From Cymbomonas tetramitiformis (lineage: Eukaryota > Chlorophyta > Pyramimonadophyceae > Pyramimonadales > Pyramimonadaceae), in the NCBI GenBank assembly GCA_001247695.2, contig LGRX02028683.1:17174-81173 (forward strand): a stretch of DNA of 64,000 nt, in the 5' to 3' direction. Within the stretch, counting starts at the first letter, position 1, and each line of letters opens with the position of its first letter. The notes under the pieces are model-generated. The model had not been told where the DNA came from. It searched no databases and saw nothing but the letters and a program-made list of their open reading frames with translations. This document shows positions 1 through 10,609 of the stretch, piece after piece. The position numbers and the translations under genes were made by a program.

Positions 1-1990
1 TACTTGTTGTTAGCGTAATTATCAGTATAGCGAGTATTGGGGTTACGGCAAATGCAGCGTTCCATAGTGGCCTGGTAGCTTCGTGTCGTGCTCCCCTTGA
101 GTAGCGTGGTTCTGCTTGCACTTGCGAGTTTATGTTAACAGCGTTACATTGCCTTAGACCGTCTGCCGTAGCGCCTCTAATATTCTGTTCAGGGTGGATT
201 TTGTTTTCGGTACATTGTCCCAGCATTTTGTGAGAGTTCCTCATTATTATGGTGTGTTTCCCAGTATTTCCAATCTTAACGTAGAGTACCTTTGGGGGTT
301 CGCTTGTGGTCAAAAGTCGGCAATTCGTCCTCATACTTTTCTTGTGTTGTCCCCGAATCTCCCTGGGTACCTCCCCAAGGTTTTCAATCGTCCCTGTCGG
401 TGTTTTGTGCCATATGTCGCATTTTGTGCCGTTCTCTTTTAGGGTTCCTGTAGGGTTCACCGGGGCATCGTGGCTGCTTTGTTGTGGTTGGGTGGGGGGC
501 AAAGTTGCTTTCTGTTGGTGGGGTAGTTTACCTTGGGCTGTTGCCGAACGGTCGGGTGTGTGCCTGTATCGGCCATTTGTTGGGTTTATGGTTACAGCGT
601 TACATTGCCCCAAACCACATTTTGTAACACCCCTAGCACTCTTTTCAGGGCGGGCCCCATATTTTGTGTGTACTGTCGTAGTTGTGTAAAAATTTTGGGG
701 CGTTTGGGTGTGTTTTCCAAAAAAGTTTGTTTTTACGTAGAGCATTTTCAGGAATTCGCTTGTGGTCGAATGTCGGCAGTTCGCTCTCATTTTTTGTGTG
801 TGGCAATTTCCTGTTCTTCCTAGCATATTCCCAAAGTTTTTCGGCGTTCCTATCATTATACTGGCCTGTGTGGAGTCAATTGCACCTTTATTTGGTAGGG
901 TTTCAGTAGGGTTGGTGCTTATATTGTGGCGGGGGCCCGTTGGTTTGCAGGGTGGGGGCTCATTTAACTTGTCTTCATGTGTTCGGCATAGTTTCTGGTC
1001 GGGGTGCTTGTTTCTACCCTGCCCCACCCGTTTCGGTTGCATCCATTGTGCCTGTGTTACTGTCGAGTTAATGGTTACAGCGTTACACTGCCCTAAAGCC
1101 CCTGTTGTAACGCCCTTGACATCTTTTCCTTGGCGGGCCCCCCATGGTGTATGTCGTCCCGTTGGTGTGCCAAATTTTCGGGGGGTTTTGGAATGTTTTG
1201 CGAAATTTATTGTTTTTACGTAGAGCAATTTTAGGAATTCGCTTGTGGTCGAAGGTTGGTGGTCGGTCCTGACATTTCGTACAGCGCTTTCCCTTACCCT
1301 GTTGAGCCATCCTACAAAGTTTTTCGTCATCCTTTCCCACCTACCGGGCTCTGTGTGGCCATTTGTGGCAGTCCCCCTTAGGGTTACGGTAGGGTTCATA
1401 CCATTATTGCTGGGGTTGTCAGTTATGTGGTGTGAATAGTGGTTTAAGCTCGTGTTAATTTTGGTAGCTTCGTGGTAATAATTGGGGAAGTTATTGCCAC
1501 TTATTTCTTGCGTTACATCGTTACACTTCCATTTTTTGGGACCCCAGCTGTTTCCCACTGTTCCGTTGTTGTTCTCCCATGTTTGTATGGCCCATCGGGT
1601 TACCGTGCCGGAAAATTGGGGCAATTGGTGCATTTCTCCGAAGTTTCGAATTTTAACGTAGAGCACCTGGAGCAATTCGCTAAATGTCAAAAGTCGTCTG
1701 TGTGGTCCGGGAGTTGTTCCACCTCTCCACCCAGGTGTGTGGAGGCTTTCCTTAAAGCATTTTTGTAAAATATTTGTTTCCGTTCCCTCTGGAGTTCGAA
1801 TAGTGTCCTCTCTGTCGGTAGGGTAAGGTTAGGGTTTCCCCTTATTTCACTCGGGGGTGTGTACTTACATGTTATCATTACAGCTGGGTTGGCCCCCGAA
1901 CTTATGACAACCCGTGTGTGTAATATCTCGTTTTTTCTTGTGTGTTTTACATTTCGATTTTCGAGGGGCCATATATATCCCAATGCTTTT
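1..1990 (-). repeat. Array of diverged ~440-480 bp monomers: 5' end of a Dualen-like element off the left edge
   Basis: Four diverged units can be recognised by a shared core beginning ACGTAGAG, at 279, 735, 1218 and 1656, each followed by a conserved TTCGCT block. The spacings are 456, 483 and 438 bp, all multiples of three. The same unit occurs in the same orientation at 53788, inside the 5' end of element B, where the unit length is 474 bp. In B the array directly precedes the body of the polyprotein on the minus strand. The inference is that this array is the 5' region of a related element whose coding body lies to the left of base 1. The units here contain stop codons. Whether they act as promoter monomers, as in some mammalian L1 families, cannot be told from sequence. 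Confidence 0.6.
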
Positions 1991-4395
1991 ACTGTTTGCA
2001 CAATTATTGTAAGTTTGTAATCTCCCTGGTTGGTTATAGTGGTGTTAACATTAAGGGTATGCCTATTGTGTTTGCAATGTAACTGCAGTGGGGCACCCTT
2101 CAGTTTGCAGGGCAGTTCTATCAAGGTATGCTGTAGTTTGCAGTCTATGTTAATATGTGCAGGGCATGTTAGGCTCATTGCCTGTAGGTATCGATTTCGC
2201 ACTACAGGGGCTACACCTATTGATGTGTTCCCTCTGGTGGGATTTCCTATTGCCCTCTCTTCGGTCGCCATTACTTCATCCCAGTTCAAAGCCAAATTAT
2301 CTATGTTAATATGTGCAGGGCATGTTAGGCTCATTGCCTGTAGGTATCGATTTCGCACTACAGGGGCTACACCTATTGATGTGTTCCCTCTGGAGGGATT
2401 TCCTATTGCCCTCTCTACGGTCGCCATCCTGTACAGCACGGCGATTTGCCTGGGGGTCGGTCGCAGTTGGTCTGGGCTCCTGTCTTCGCTGCAGATCATG
2501 TCTTTCGGTTGGGGGCTTGTGCCCCCAGTCCCTCCTGCACTCCCCCTCCCCTCGGAAAGATCCCCGTCATTGTGTTTTGGAGGGGTATGGATGCATACCT
2601 TGCTGGATGCCGTTTGTGTTGTCGGACTGCCCTCCGTGAGGTTCCTGCTGGGAGCACATAGCCCCATTCCGCTCAGTGCCTTTTCCGAGGTTCGTTTTCC
2701 AAACTTCCTCAGACGCGGACAGGGTGTCAGATTGCCCTCTGTGGGGTTCATGCCAGGGGCACATAGCCTCCTTCTACTCGTTGTGTCGATTGTAAGGTTG
2801 CTGGGGGGTTGTAAGGTTTGTGGCGGTTGGTAAGGGTCTACGATGTTTGTGTGTGTTTTTTGTGGGTTTGTCGCTGACTCGCTCGTAAGCGGACAGGGTA
2901 TCGGATTGCCCTCTGTGAGGTTCCTGTTGGGGGCACGTAGCCCCCTTCCGCTCAGTGCCTTTTCTGAGGTTCGTTTTCCAAACTTTCTCAGACGCGGACA
3001 GGGTGTAAGATTGCCCTCTGTGGGGTTTATGCCAGGGGCACATAGCCTCCTTCTACTCGTTGTGTCGATTGTAAGGTTGCTGGGGGGTTGTAAGGTTTGT
3101 GGCGGTTGGTAAGGGTCTGCGATGTTTGTGTGTGATTTTTGTGGGTTTGTCGCTGACTCGCTCGTAAGCGAACAGGGTATCGGATTGCCCTCTGTGGGGT
3201 TCCTGCTGGGGGCACTTAGCCCCCTTCCGCTCAGTGCCTTTTCGGAGGTTCGTTTTCCAAACTTTCTCAGACGCGGACAGGGTGTAAGATTGCCCTCTGT
3301 GGGGTTCATGCCAGGGGCACATAGCCTCCTTCTACTCGTTGTGTCGATTGTAAGGTTGCTAGGGGCTTGTGAGGTTTGTGGCGGTTGGTAAGGGTCCACG
3401 ATTTTTGTGTGTGTTTTTTGTGGGTTTGTCGCTGACTCGCCCGTAAGCGGACAGGGTATCGGATTGCCCTCTGTGGGGTTCCTGCTGGGGGCACTTAGCC
3501 CCCTTCCACTCGATGTATTTTGTTCGAGTTTCCCGGACTCATCTTTTGTATTTGGTTTGTGTACCTTCTGTGAGGTTTCCCCCGGCTCGCTCGTAAGCGG
3601 GCGGGTTGCCGACTCGCTCGTAAGCGGACAGGGTATCGGATTGCCCTCTGTGGGGTTCCTGCTGGGGGCACGTAGCCCCCTTCCACTCGATGTACTTTGT
3701 TCGAGTTTCCCGGACTCATCTTTTGTATTCGGTTTGTGTACCTTCCGTGAGGTTTTCCCCGGCTCGCTCGTAAGCGGGCGGGTTGCCGACTCGCTCGTAA
3801 GCGGACGGGGTGCTGGATTGCCCTCTGTGGGGTTCCTGCTGGGGGCGAGCAGCCCCCTTCCACTCCGTGGATTTTCTGTGTTGTTCTGCGGGAGCAACCG
3901 CTGGGACAGGGGGCCGGCATAGCCGGTTAGCCCGATTTCGTTGGTTGGATTTGGGCTCGTGTGCCCTAGCAGGAGACGAGATTCGCTTTGTTCTCCACCG
4001 TGGGTGCCATATTCGTAAAAAGCGTGTGTGCTCGACAGGATTTTGGCGGTTGTTTTCGAGGGAGTTCTTGGGAACTTCAAGATTTTGTGCAGGTGTGCTC
4101 GTTCGGCGACTCTGTCTGCGCCGAATTTCTCGTTGAGGTCTTCCGAGACCAGCGTGAGCGGATGTTCGCTTTGGTCTTCACAGTGGATGCCGTATTCGGA
4201 GAGTGCAGATGGCGTTGTCGTCTGTGAATCCTTTTCTGCTTTTCGGCTTGGTGAAGACGTGAGGTTCGCGGTGAGTCCCGTCCTTAAATCTGGTTTGGAG
4301 ATTACGGCCGTCGCGTCGCGTCGCGTCGCGTCGCGTCGCGTCTGACCAGATTTAAGGATGAAGAAATCGGCGTACTGCGACGGTGTGCACGACAT
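1687..4395 (-). CDS. Repetitive 902-codon ORF, possible N-terminal ORF of the left Dualen-like element
   Basis: A long open frame upstream (in element sense) of the 5' monomer array. Its middle consists of tandem protein repeats of the type SGRGLxAPSRNPTEGNP followed by PCPLTSESAT. The nucleotide periods are 279, 177 and 156 bp, all multiples of three, so the frame survives repeat expansion. The last ~60 residues align with the monomer-encoded peptide of element B (shared I-x-GNPN and a KxxF-type motif), so the ORF runs into the array and then stops. The first ~40 residues derive from the GTCGC-rich hairpin of the neighbouring inverted-repeat element, so the true start, if any, is further in. 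No known domain was recognised. It may be a genuine low-complexity protein or only stop-free repeat DNA; the opposite strand is also largely open here. Confidence 0.3.
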   Translation of the reverse strand: MSCTPSQYADFFILKSGQTRRDATRRDATAVISKPDLRTGLTANLTSSPSRKAEKDSQTTTPSALSEYGIHCEDQSEHPLTLVSEDLNEKFGADRVAERAHLHKILKFPRTPSKTTAKILSSTHAFYEYGTHGGEQSESRLLLGHTSPNPTNEIGLTGYAGPLSQRLLPQNNTENPRSGRGLLAPSRNPTEGNPAPRPLTSESATRPLTSEPGKTSRKVHKPNTKDESGKLEQSTSSGRGLRAPSRNPTEGNPIPCPLTSESATRPLTSEPGETSQKVHKPNTKDESGKLEQNTSSGRGLSAPSRNPTEGNPIPCPLTGESATNPQKTHTKIVDPYQPPQTSQAPSNLTIDTTSRRRLCAPGMNPTEGNLTPCPRLRKFGKRTSEKALSGRGLSAPSRNPTEGNPIPCSLTSESATNPQKSHTNIADPYQPPQTLQPPSNLTIDTTSRRRLCAPGINPTEGNLTPCPRLRKFGKRTSEKALSGRGLRAPNRNLTEGNPIPCPLTSESATNPQKTHTNIVDPYQPPQTLQPPSNLTIDTTSRRRLCAPGMNPTEGNLTPCPRLRKFGKRTSEKALSGMGLCAPSRNLTEGSPTTQTASSKVCIHTPPKHNDGDLSEGRGSAGGTGGTSPQPKDMICSEDRSPDQLRPTPRQIAVLYRMATVERAIGNPSRGNTSIGVAPVVRNRYLQAMSLTCPAHINIDNLALNWDEVMATEERAIGNPTRGNTSIGVAPVVRNRYLQAMSLTCPAHINIDCKLQHTLIELPCKLKGAPLQLHCKHNRHTLNVNTTITNQGDYKLTIIVQTVKALGYIWPLENRNVKHTRKNEILHTRVVISSGANPAVMITCKYTPPSEIRGNPNLTLPTERTLFELQRERKQIFYKNALRKASTHLGGEVEQLPDHTDDF
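2145..2429. repeat. 156-bp direct tandem duplication (two copies)
   Basis: A block starting CTATGTTAATATGTGCAG at 2145 recurs at 2301, with only a few substitutions through to GGTCGCCAT (about 2272 and 2428). The period of 156 bp equals 52 codons, so the minus-strand frame is kept. Confidence 0.85.
2620..3890. repeat. Tandem array with 279-bp and 177-bp periods
   Basis: The core GGATTGCCCTCTGTGGGGTT, followed by a GGGGGCAC..TAGCCCCC dyad, recurs about every 93-279 bp. Two 279-bp units (2843 and 3122) are nearly identical. Further right the period becomes 177 bp (GGACAGGG or variant at 3449, 3626 and 3803). This is a minisatellite-like expansion inside the 902-codon frame. Confidence 0.8.
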
Positions 4396-5536
4396 TTATC
4401 GTCTACGTGGCGTCTGGATGGTGTCGTCGTGGCAACGGCAAAACAATTGCACGCAAGCTTAAACGTGAATGCAGTGTTGAAATTGACAGTGCCCCGTAAG
4501 TCGCTTTCCAGCGGCTGTTGTTTTCGGGATGCTAACGTGTACCAAACACAGCATTACTTTGCATATGAATTCTAATAAGTGTTAGGAACAACATGTTTTT
4601 TTGCGCGCAAGATTCGTCCAGGATTCTGGATGCTGGACGACTCTTGTGAGGGGGGGTAATGGGCGTGATTCGAGCCAGCAATCTCGACTCACGCCCAGCA
4701 GCGACTCATACTGCACAGCATGAACATATCAGGCATATCATGTGAACAAACGAAATCAATTCTGAGCATCTGACAGTGCACTGTCACCTTTAGCGGAAAC
4801 GCGGATGTCAACCGCGTCCACGTTTCCGCCGCGGGGCTCGAAGCGGGTGAACCAAATGACCAAATGAAACACAGATGCGCACATACAACGTTGAAAATAT
4901 GTTTCAGTTGTTGCTATTAGTATTTTTTAGCTTTCCCTTCGGCGGGATACCGAAGGGAATGCCGTTTTGCGGATGCGGTTTCCCGCTTCCGCCATTCCCG
5001 CTTCCGCCACACGAAGCGGAGAATTCGAGATCTGCTTCCAGTCACCGAATATGTGCGGGGATGCTTCCTATCGTTCATGATACCTTCAAGTAAACATTAT
5101 TTCCTTCTAATATATCGCGAATACTTCAATTTCTTCACTAATCTACCCTGCTGCACTAGGTTTTCACAGTGTTAATTAGGTCAAACGTTTGACCTACAAA
5201 GTGTCGCATTGCCTACGTGGAGCGTACACTTGCGTCGCATATCCAAGAAGCGTCCATTTTTTTATCTCCGATTTGATCTGACGAACATTTTTCAATTTTT
5301 GCCTACGTGGAACCAAAAAACGCGACGCAAGAGCGTCGCGTCGCGTAAATGTTGGACAAATTATCTCTGCGTAGCATGCTACGCAAAAGATAATCGTAAT
5401 AACATCTCCGCGACGCGACGCTCTTGCGTAACTTTTGCGTAGCGCTTTACAGTTTTCCAACCAATCAAATCGCTGCGATCAAAAGTTACGCGACGCGACG
5501 AATTTTCATTTTACCCAAACCAGATTTAAGGACGGG
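4277..5536. mobile_element. Non-autonomous inverted-repeat (foldback-like) element
   Basis: A perfect 22-bp inverted repeat beginning CCCGTCCTTAAATC is at 4277-4298 and, inverted, at 5515-5536. Inside each end lie GTCGC/GCGAC repeats. At the left end another partial inverted copy (to about 4357) makes a roughly 80-bp hairpin with a (GTCGC)n loop. At the right end, 5300-5510 holds CGCGACGCAAGAGCGTCGCG-like dyads facing each other across about 100 bp. No transposase ORF exists inside. I found no convincing target-site duplication, so the exact ends are uncertain. Confidence 0.5.
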
Positions 5537-5821
5537 CCTGAAGTCCCCCTTTTCAACCTGCAGTGTGCACAGGCTGTCAGTACTCAGAATGTCGTCTGTT
5601 TGCCTCAAAACATGTGAGGGAGGGCCTGGGCGGGCCAAATCTGCATGTTGCCGTCTCGTGGACCCCATAATGTATACCCCAATATTATGGACCCCTAGGG
5701 AGAAATGTCTGACCATTTGGGGCATGCGAGGTCCATTCCAAGTCCACGGGGGTCCACGTGAGGTCCATGTGGGGTCCATGTGATTTGTGAATCACATGGA
5801 CCCGTCCCTATTTGGTAGGGG
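5537..5821. repeat. GGTCCA-rich spacer with a strong hairpin
   Basis: There is no coding signal. GGTCCA or a close variant recurs between about 5730 and 5810. The segment near 5776-5806 forms a hairpin with arms GGTCCATGTGATT and AATCACATGGACC. The segment lies just beyond the chromodomain remnant, where the retrotransposon's 3' end or LTR would be expected, but I could not match it to a second LTR copy. Confidence 0.4.
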
Positions 5822-6184
5822 AGTATGATTGTACCCAGTCCACCGAACCAGAAATTATTCCACGTCTTTTCCTCCTCGAGTAGGTTTCACTCTTCGAGCC
5901 AGAATCTTAGACACATGGGTCTGAGATTGTCCATCTATCCACGAGTACCTTGGCGAGAGTGGGTACTTGCCGGCGCAGCGCGAAGGTTTCTTCGGCGGTG
6001 CGGTATTCCTTGAGACGGTGCTGCGCAAAGACGTCATGGATACGCCATTTGGGTGGCAACTTGAGCCGATAAGCCACCGGGGCACCTCTGTCGATCTCCG
6101 GTAGCTCTCGCTGCTAATCACTGAAGAATCTCTCGGTGATGGGTTCGTAGAGGTCCGTGCCAGCGAGGTCCCAGCTTCCAGAGA
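5822..6184 (-). pseudogene. Chromovirus pol remnant: integrase C-terminal region and chromodomain
   Basis: In minus-strand order there is a KLGPRWHGPL-like segment, then LKLPPKWRIHDVF at about 6070-6030 (the post-integrase signature typical of Ty3/gypsy pol). After a frame change comes VSKILARRVKPTRGGKDVE, a stop codon, then FLVRWTGY. This is the chromodomain pattern (IL..R, then a tryptophan and tyrosine of the methyl-lysine cage). In chromoviruses this domain tethers integrase to modified histones. Here it is disabled by at least one frameshift and one in-frame stop, and ends at the GGTCCA-rich segment. Upstream pol is deleted. Confidence 0.7.
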
Positions 6185-6733
6185 CGGCTCGTCGAAAGGG
6201 GCACTTTCTGCAAGGGGGTGACGGGTTAAGTCATCCCTCGGTAGTGGTGGGGCACCAGCTGAGCGGTAGGTGCGTCGCAAGCGGGTTCCAGAGGTGAAGG
6301 CCACGCTCTTGGGATGAGGTCGATGGCCCCAAGGATCTCTACGTCCTCGTGCGCGTCGGGGTTCCATTGGTTCTGACCGCTTCTCCAGGGCGGAGAGGGT
6401 CTGATAACCAGGGTGTGACCTCACTTCCTCGAAGGGCAGGGTCAGGGACTGGTCGCCGGCCAGTCATTCGTCGTCCTCAACCGGGGGAAGGCCGTCACCC
6501 TCCACAAGTTCGATGCCAGCGAGCGCCGCCAGAGTCTGGTAACTCTGCTCGTCCTCACAGCTGGCAAGCGCCAAGACCTCCTCGGAGAACTCCTCTGGAA
6601 CGCCGTCCACCGAAGAGATGTCCTCCTGCTGCTCGATGGCCCATACGACGGCGGCCACGAATCCAGGAGAGTTTGCCAATCGGGCAGGAGCGTTGGCTCT
6701 CCACTCCTTGAGCTTGGCCTCATCCGTACAGTT

Positions 6734-9700
6734 CAAGGGTAGGTATCGATATTCAATATTTTCGATACTATCGATATTTCGATTAATTTTTATTCATTGA
6801 TAGGAGTTTTGTACATATCGAAATATTGAATATTGATCGATACTCGGGGACCACTTATTCATATCGATCGAATACCCCTCGCGGACTTATTCATATCGAT
6901 TGATACCTCCAGGTCACTTATTCATATCGATCAATCATACATGAATAAAGTACCTTGATTGGCCAGATCGATTAATCGATACTCATATTGATTAATCGAT
7001 CTTGTATAACCCAAATCTTGGTTTTTCGTTGGCTAAGACTAAGCCAACGAAGCTATGGGGATTAAACCGTGTGCACAGGGGGGAATGCGAAGCGTTTTTT
7101 GGGGGGAATGACAGCCCTCCTCCGCCCTGGCGAACTTGGGACATATATTCAAATCATCTTAAAACAATATGATACCGCTCGGGCGTCCAAAGTTCACCAC
7201 TCGAGACCAAGTTTCGCTAGCTGAACCACACCATGGGTCGTACTCGCGGACAGGGCCCACGTGCACGCAAGACGAGACCGGAAGTACTGTTAGCCCAGGG
7301 AAAGGGGTCAGTGAAGCGCACGCAACTGAATCCTTTTGATGCCGCTGGCAGTGACGATAGGGAATATGTTGTTGAACAAATTCTGGCGACGCGAACTTGC
7401 TACGGTGAACAGCAGTGGCTCATAAAATGGGAAGGTTTAGGAGAAGGCACCAATACCTGGGAGCCATTAAAAAATCTGCCCGGTCACGAGGCTGAGATCG
7501 AAGCTTATCGCATTCGTTCAGAGGAGGAGCACGATGCGGTTTCGAGGGAAAAATCGGAGGAGCGTGAGAAGAAGCGGAAAGAGAGAGATGAGGCTGAATC
7601 TGGTTTGTTCTAACAATGCCCCTCATTCTTTGTGCATGGCCTTGCTTCATGTTTACACAACGAGGCGGTAAATTTCTCCGTTCGCTGACTTCTAAGTTGG
7701 GGTCTGGTGTGTGCTGTCTATCATAGGTGAGGGCGGAGACTCGGACTTCACAAGTCCACCCAGTAATTTGCGTTCGCCTTTCTGGAAGCACTTCAAGGTG
7801 CAAATGGATGGACGCAAGATCATCGCCTACAAGTGCAACTTATGTGGACATGACGCTCTCGCAAAACCATATTGCGGTAACACCTCAAACCTCCGTACTC
7901 ACCTTTCTCACGTCCACAAGGACGCCATGGTCTGCATCAAGGCGACTCAACTCTCAGAGAGCTCTGGTGGTGCTCTTCATGGTGGCGGCCAATCTCAGCC
8001 CGCGTCCTCTGTGAAGAAGGGGAGCATAGATGCTATGCTTCCCCAACCCTCTGCTGATCAGCGTGAACGCTTGCATCGCAAGATCACGTTATGGCTTGTG
8101 CGGCGTGGAAGACCTTTGTATTTGCCTCAGAAGGACAAAGAGTTTCGTGACATATTTGACGAAATTTTCAAGGGGGGTTACACCCCCCCTTGCTACAAGA
8201 CAGTGCTCGACAACATCGTATCGCTGTCGGCCGAGGGGCGAGAGAAAGTCATGTCAGCGCTTGCTGAACTTCTTGCTGAAGGCATACTTCCTAGTATCGC
8301 GGGTGCGTGGCCCTACACTTGTTTATTATTCACTTGCACTCTTTCCCTATGTGAGCAAACGTTTTTTAATGTGATATTAGGTTGTACAAATCCTTTTATC
8401 CTTATTTGGTTTTCGTTTCCGAGTTTCAACATATGTGTGCGCAGGTGACATATGGTCGGAAGGGGGCATCGCAATCTTTGGTATCTTAGTGTACTGGGTG
8501 GACAACGACTTCAAGATTCACGAGCGCCTTGTGTCGGCGATCCCTTTTTCATCGGTGCGTCACACTGCATTGGAGTTGGAGACTGCCACAAAAAAAGCGT
8601 GTGCGAGCATGGGCTTAGGCTTGTATCGTGAGGTCCTAGATCCGGACACCACTACTGACCCGAGGATTGAGGACACCGTGTGCGACACTGTCCACTGCAC
8701 AGTTTCTGACAACGCTTCAACTATCGTGAGTGGTTGGGTCAAGTTTGATGGCCATGAGTGTGTGGCCCATACTTTGGCTTTGATAGTCAAATCCTTTCTG
8801 GACCACCCTGGCGTGAAAAAGGTCTTCTCCAAGCTACGCGGCATGACCGGTCATTTTAACCACTCTGTGATCGGAGTGAGGCTGCTGTATGACTGTCAAA
8901 AACGGCAAGGACTTTCTCAGAGCAAGCCGCCGCAGGACAACGATACACGCACCGGATGGGGGGGAGCTTGCAAACAAGCCAGGTGGTACCTACAGAATCG
9001 GGTGAGATAACACTTCCATGCCCTGCTTTGCACACATATACAATATCCTTTGAGAAAGACTTCCCAAGTTTTTGACGAAACAGATATGAGTATGATTGGT
9101 TGCGTGTGTCGTTGCACCTTTTTTCATTACATCCATAAAGTTGCAACGTGTAGAATTTTATGGCGTTTAACTTGTAGTGTCGTGGTTGCTTATAAACAGG
9201 AGGCAGTTCAAATGTATGATTGTGAACACCCCACTAAGGCCGCCAATGCCGTTCCGAACGTGGACGGCTCGGTGTATAAGGATCACCAGCTGGATGCTAA
9301 TGATTGGGACGTGGTGCGAGAATCCGTGTACGTCTTGACACACCCCAGCATCACGGTGGACCTTTTACAAGGCACCCACTACCCGACTGTTAGCTTGGTG
9401 CTTCCCTTGATAGGGAAGCTAGCACACATTGCCAAGGCCGACACTCCCCTTAGGCATGAGGGGGCACCAGTCCAAATCAAGACGGAGATCGTCAAGCAGG
9501 CTCGCAGAATGATGAGGAACTCGATAACGGCCCGGTACTACTGTGACTTAATGGCGTGCAAGGTGGAGGATTTTGCCGTGGCCACGGTTCTGGACCGACC
9601 CACGTTACAAGAGCTATACCTTTAAGGGTGTGGAGCAGTGGTTGGGAGGTAAGTTTATTTCTATCACAATGAAAGTTGAGTATTCATTTGTATTGCTTCG

Positions 9701-10609
9701 TGCTGAAAGTTTTGGGGATATATGCTATATTTGCTAAATGTGCAGGCACACTCACTAAGGAGATGGCCGTGAAGTGGGCTCGCAAGGCTTTTGAGAATGA
9801 TTGGAAGCCCAAGGGGGAAGCAACCACTGCGCCGGCATCTCTTGCGAAAAAGGCGAAGACTAGTAGTAAGCAGGTTGTGACTGTTGCCTCTTATTTGGCA
9901 GACTCAGATGATGAAGGGGAAGAGGCTGCGGAGGGAGATTCGCCAGTAGAAGAGAAAGATGAGTTTGCTAGGTATTTAGACTTGCCAGACGCATCTCGTG
10001 ATAGTGACTTGCTCGTCTGGTGGAAGGCCCACCAAGCAGACTTTCCTAACTTGGCTAGGATGGCACGTCAGTTTTTAGCTGTCCCGGCTACCACGGCGGG
10101 TGTAGAGCGTGCTTTCTCTAAGGTGGGGGCCATGCACTCTGACCTTAGGAAATGTTTAAGTGAGGGCACAATTGAGCATTCGCTGATGGCATGCCTAAAC
10201 ACTGTAGACTTTTAGATATTTGGCCTAGATTTGGTGTATAGTAATATTCTTTGCTTGCCACCATCTGCTTTGTATTTGACTTTGCATTGTTTGGTGGTAT
10301 GCATTGATATATCAATAGCCCATATTGATATTTGATATATCAATAGCCCATATTGATATATCAATATATCGATAAGTGTAAAATAATGTGCACCTATCGG
10401 TATTGATTGATTAGCACAAAAAAGTTATTCATATCGATCGATAATTGAGATTTTTCTTTTTAAAATATTGATATTGATTGATACAGGCTTTGCACCTATT
10501 CATATCGATCAATCCGTAAGATGTATGTACTTATTCATATCGATCGATATCCATTCGAAACTTATCGAAAACTATCGATACGGCGAAATAACTTCGATAC
10601 TTCCCCTTG
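6734..10609 (+). mobile_element. Complete hAT DNA transposon (3876 bp)
   Basis: The 8-bp target duplication GTACAGTT is at 6726-6733 and 10610-10617. The termini are CAAGGGTAGGTATCGA on the left and, inverted, CAAGGGGAAGTATCGA on the right, an imperfect 16-bp terminal inverted repeat beginning CAAGGG as is common in hAT elements. Both subterminal regions (6740-7010 and 10300-10600) carry repeated TTATTCATATCGATCGAT-like motifs, for example near 6851, 6887, 6916, 10426, 10495 and 10530. These are likely transposase-binding sites. The interior encodes one five-exon transposase gene. The element lies inside the gag of gypsy #3. Confidence 0.93.
7233..10215 (+). CDS. hAT transposase with N-terminal chromodomain and BED-type zinc finger (five exons, one 4-bp frameshift)
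   Basis: Exons inferred from GT-AG sites with matching phases are 7233-7602, 7727-8302, 8445-9001, 9200-9648 and 9746-10215. They sum to 2422 nt, and removing one copy of the tandem duplication GACC at 9593-9600 gives exactly 806 codons. Domains in order: a chromodomain (residues ~44-90: EYVVEQIL, LIKWEGL, NTWEPLKNL; cage residues Y45 and W66 present, the third position is Leu); a charged linker; a BED-like finger (CNLCGHD ... THLSHVH); the hAT catalytic core with DIWSEGG and VSDNAS; and the C-terminal dimerisation region (LAVPATTAGVERAFSKVG). It would catalyse cut-and-paste transposition in the nucleus. The GACC duplication shifts the frame just before the DPRYK-like block and stops translation at 9625, so this copy is probably inactive. 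ATG context CCACACCATGG supports the start. Confidence 0.85.

Noticed and set aside
2030..3922. Plus-strand ORFs in the tandem repeat region
   Set aside because: Repeat periods divisible by three keep several frames open; only the minus-strand ORF ties into the element's monomers.
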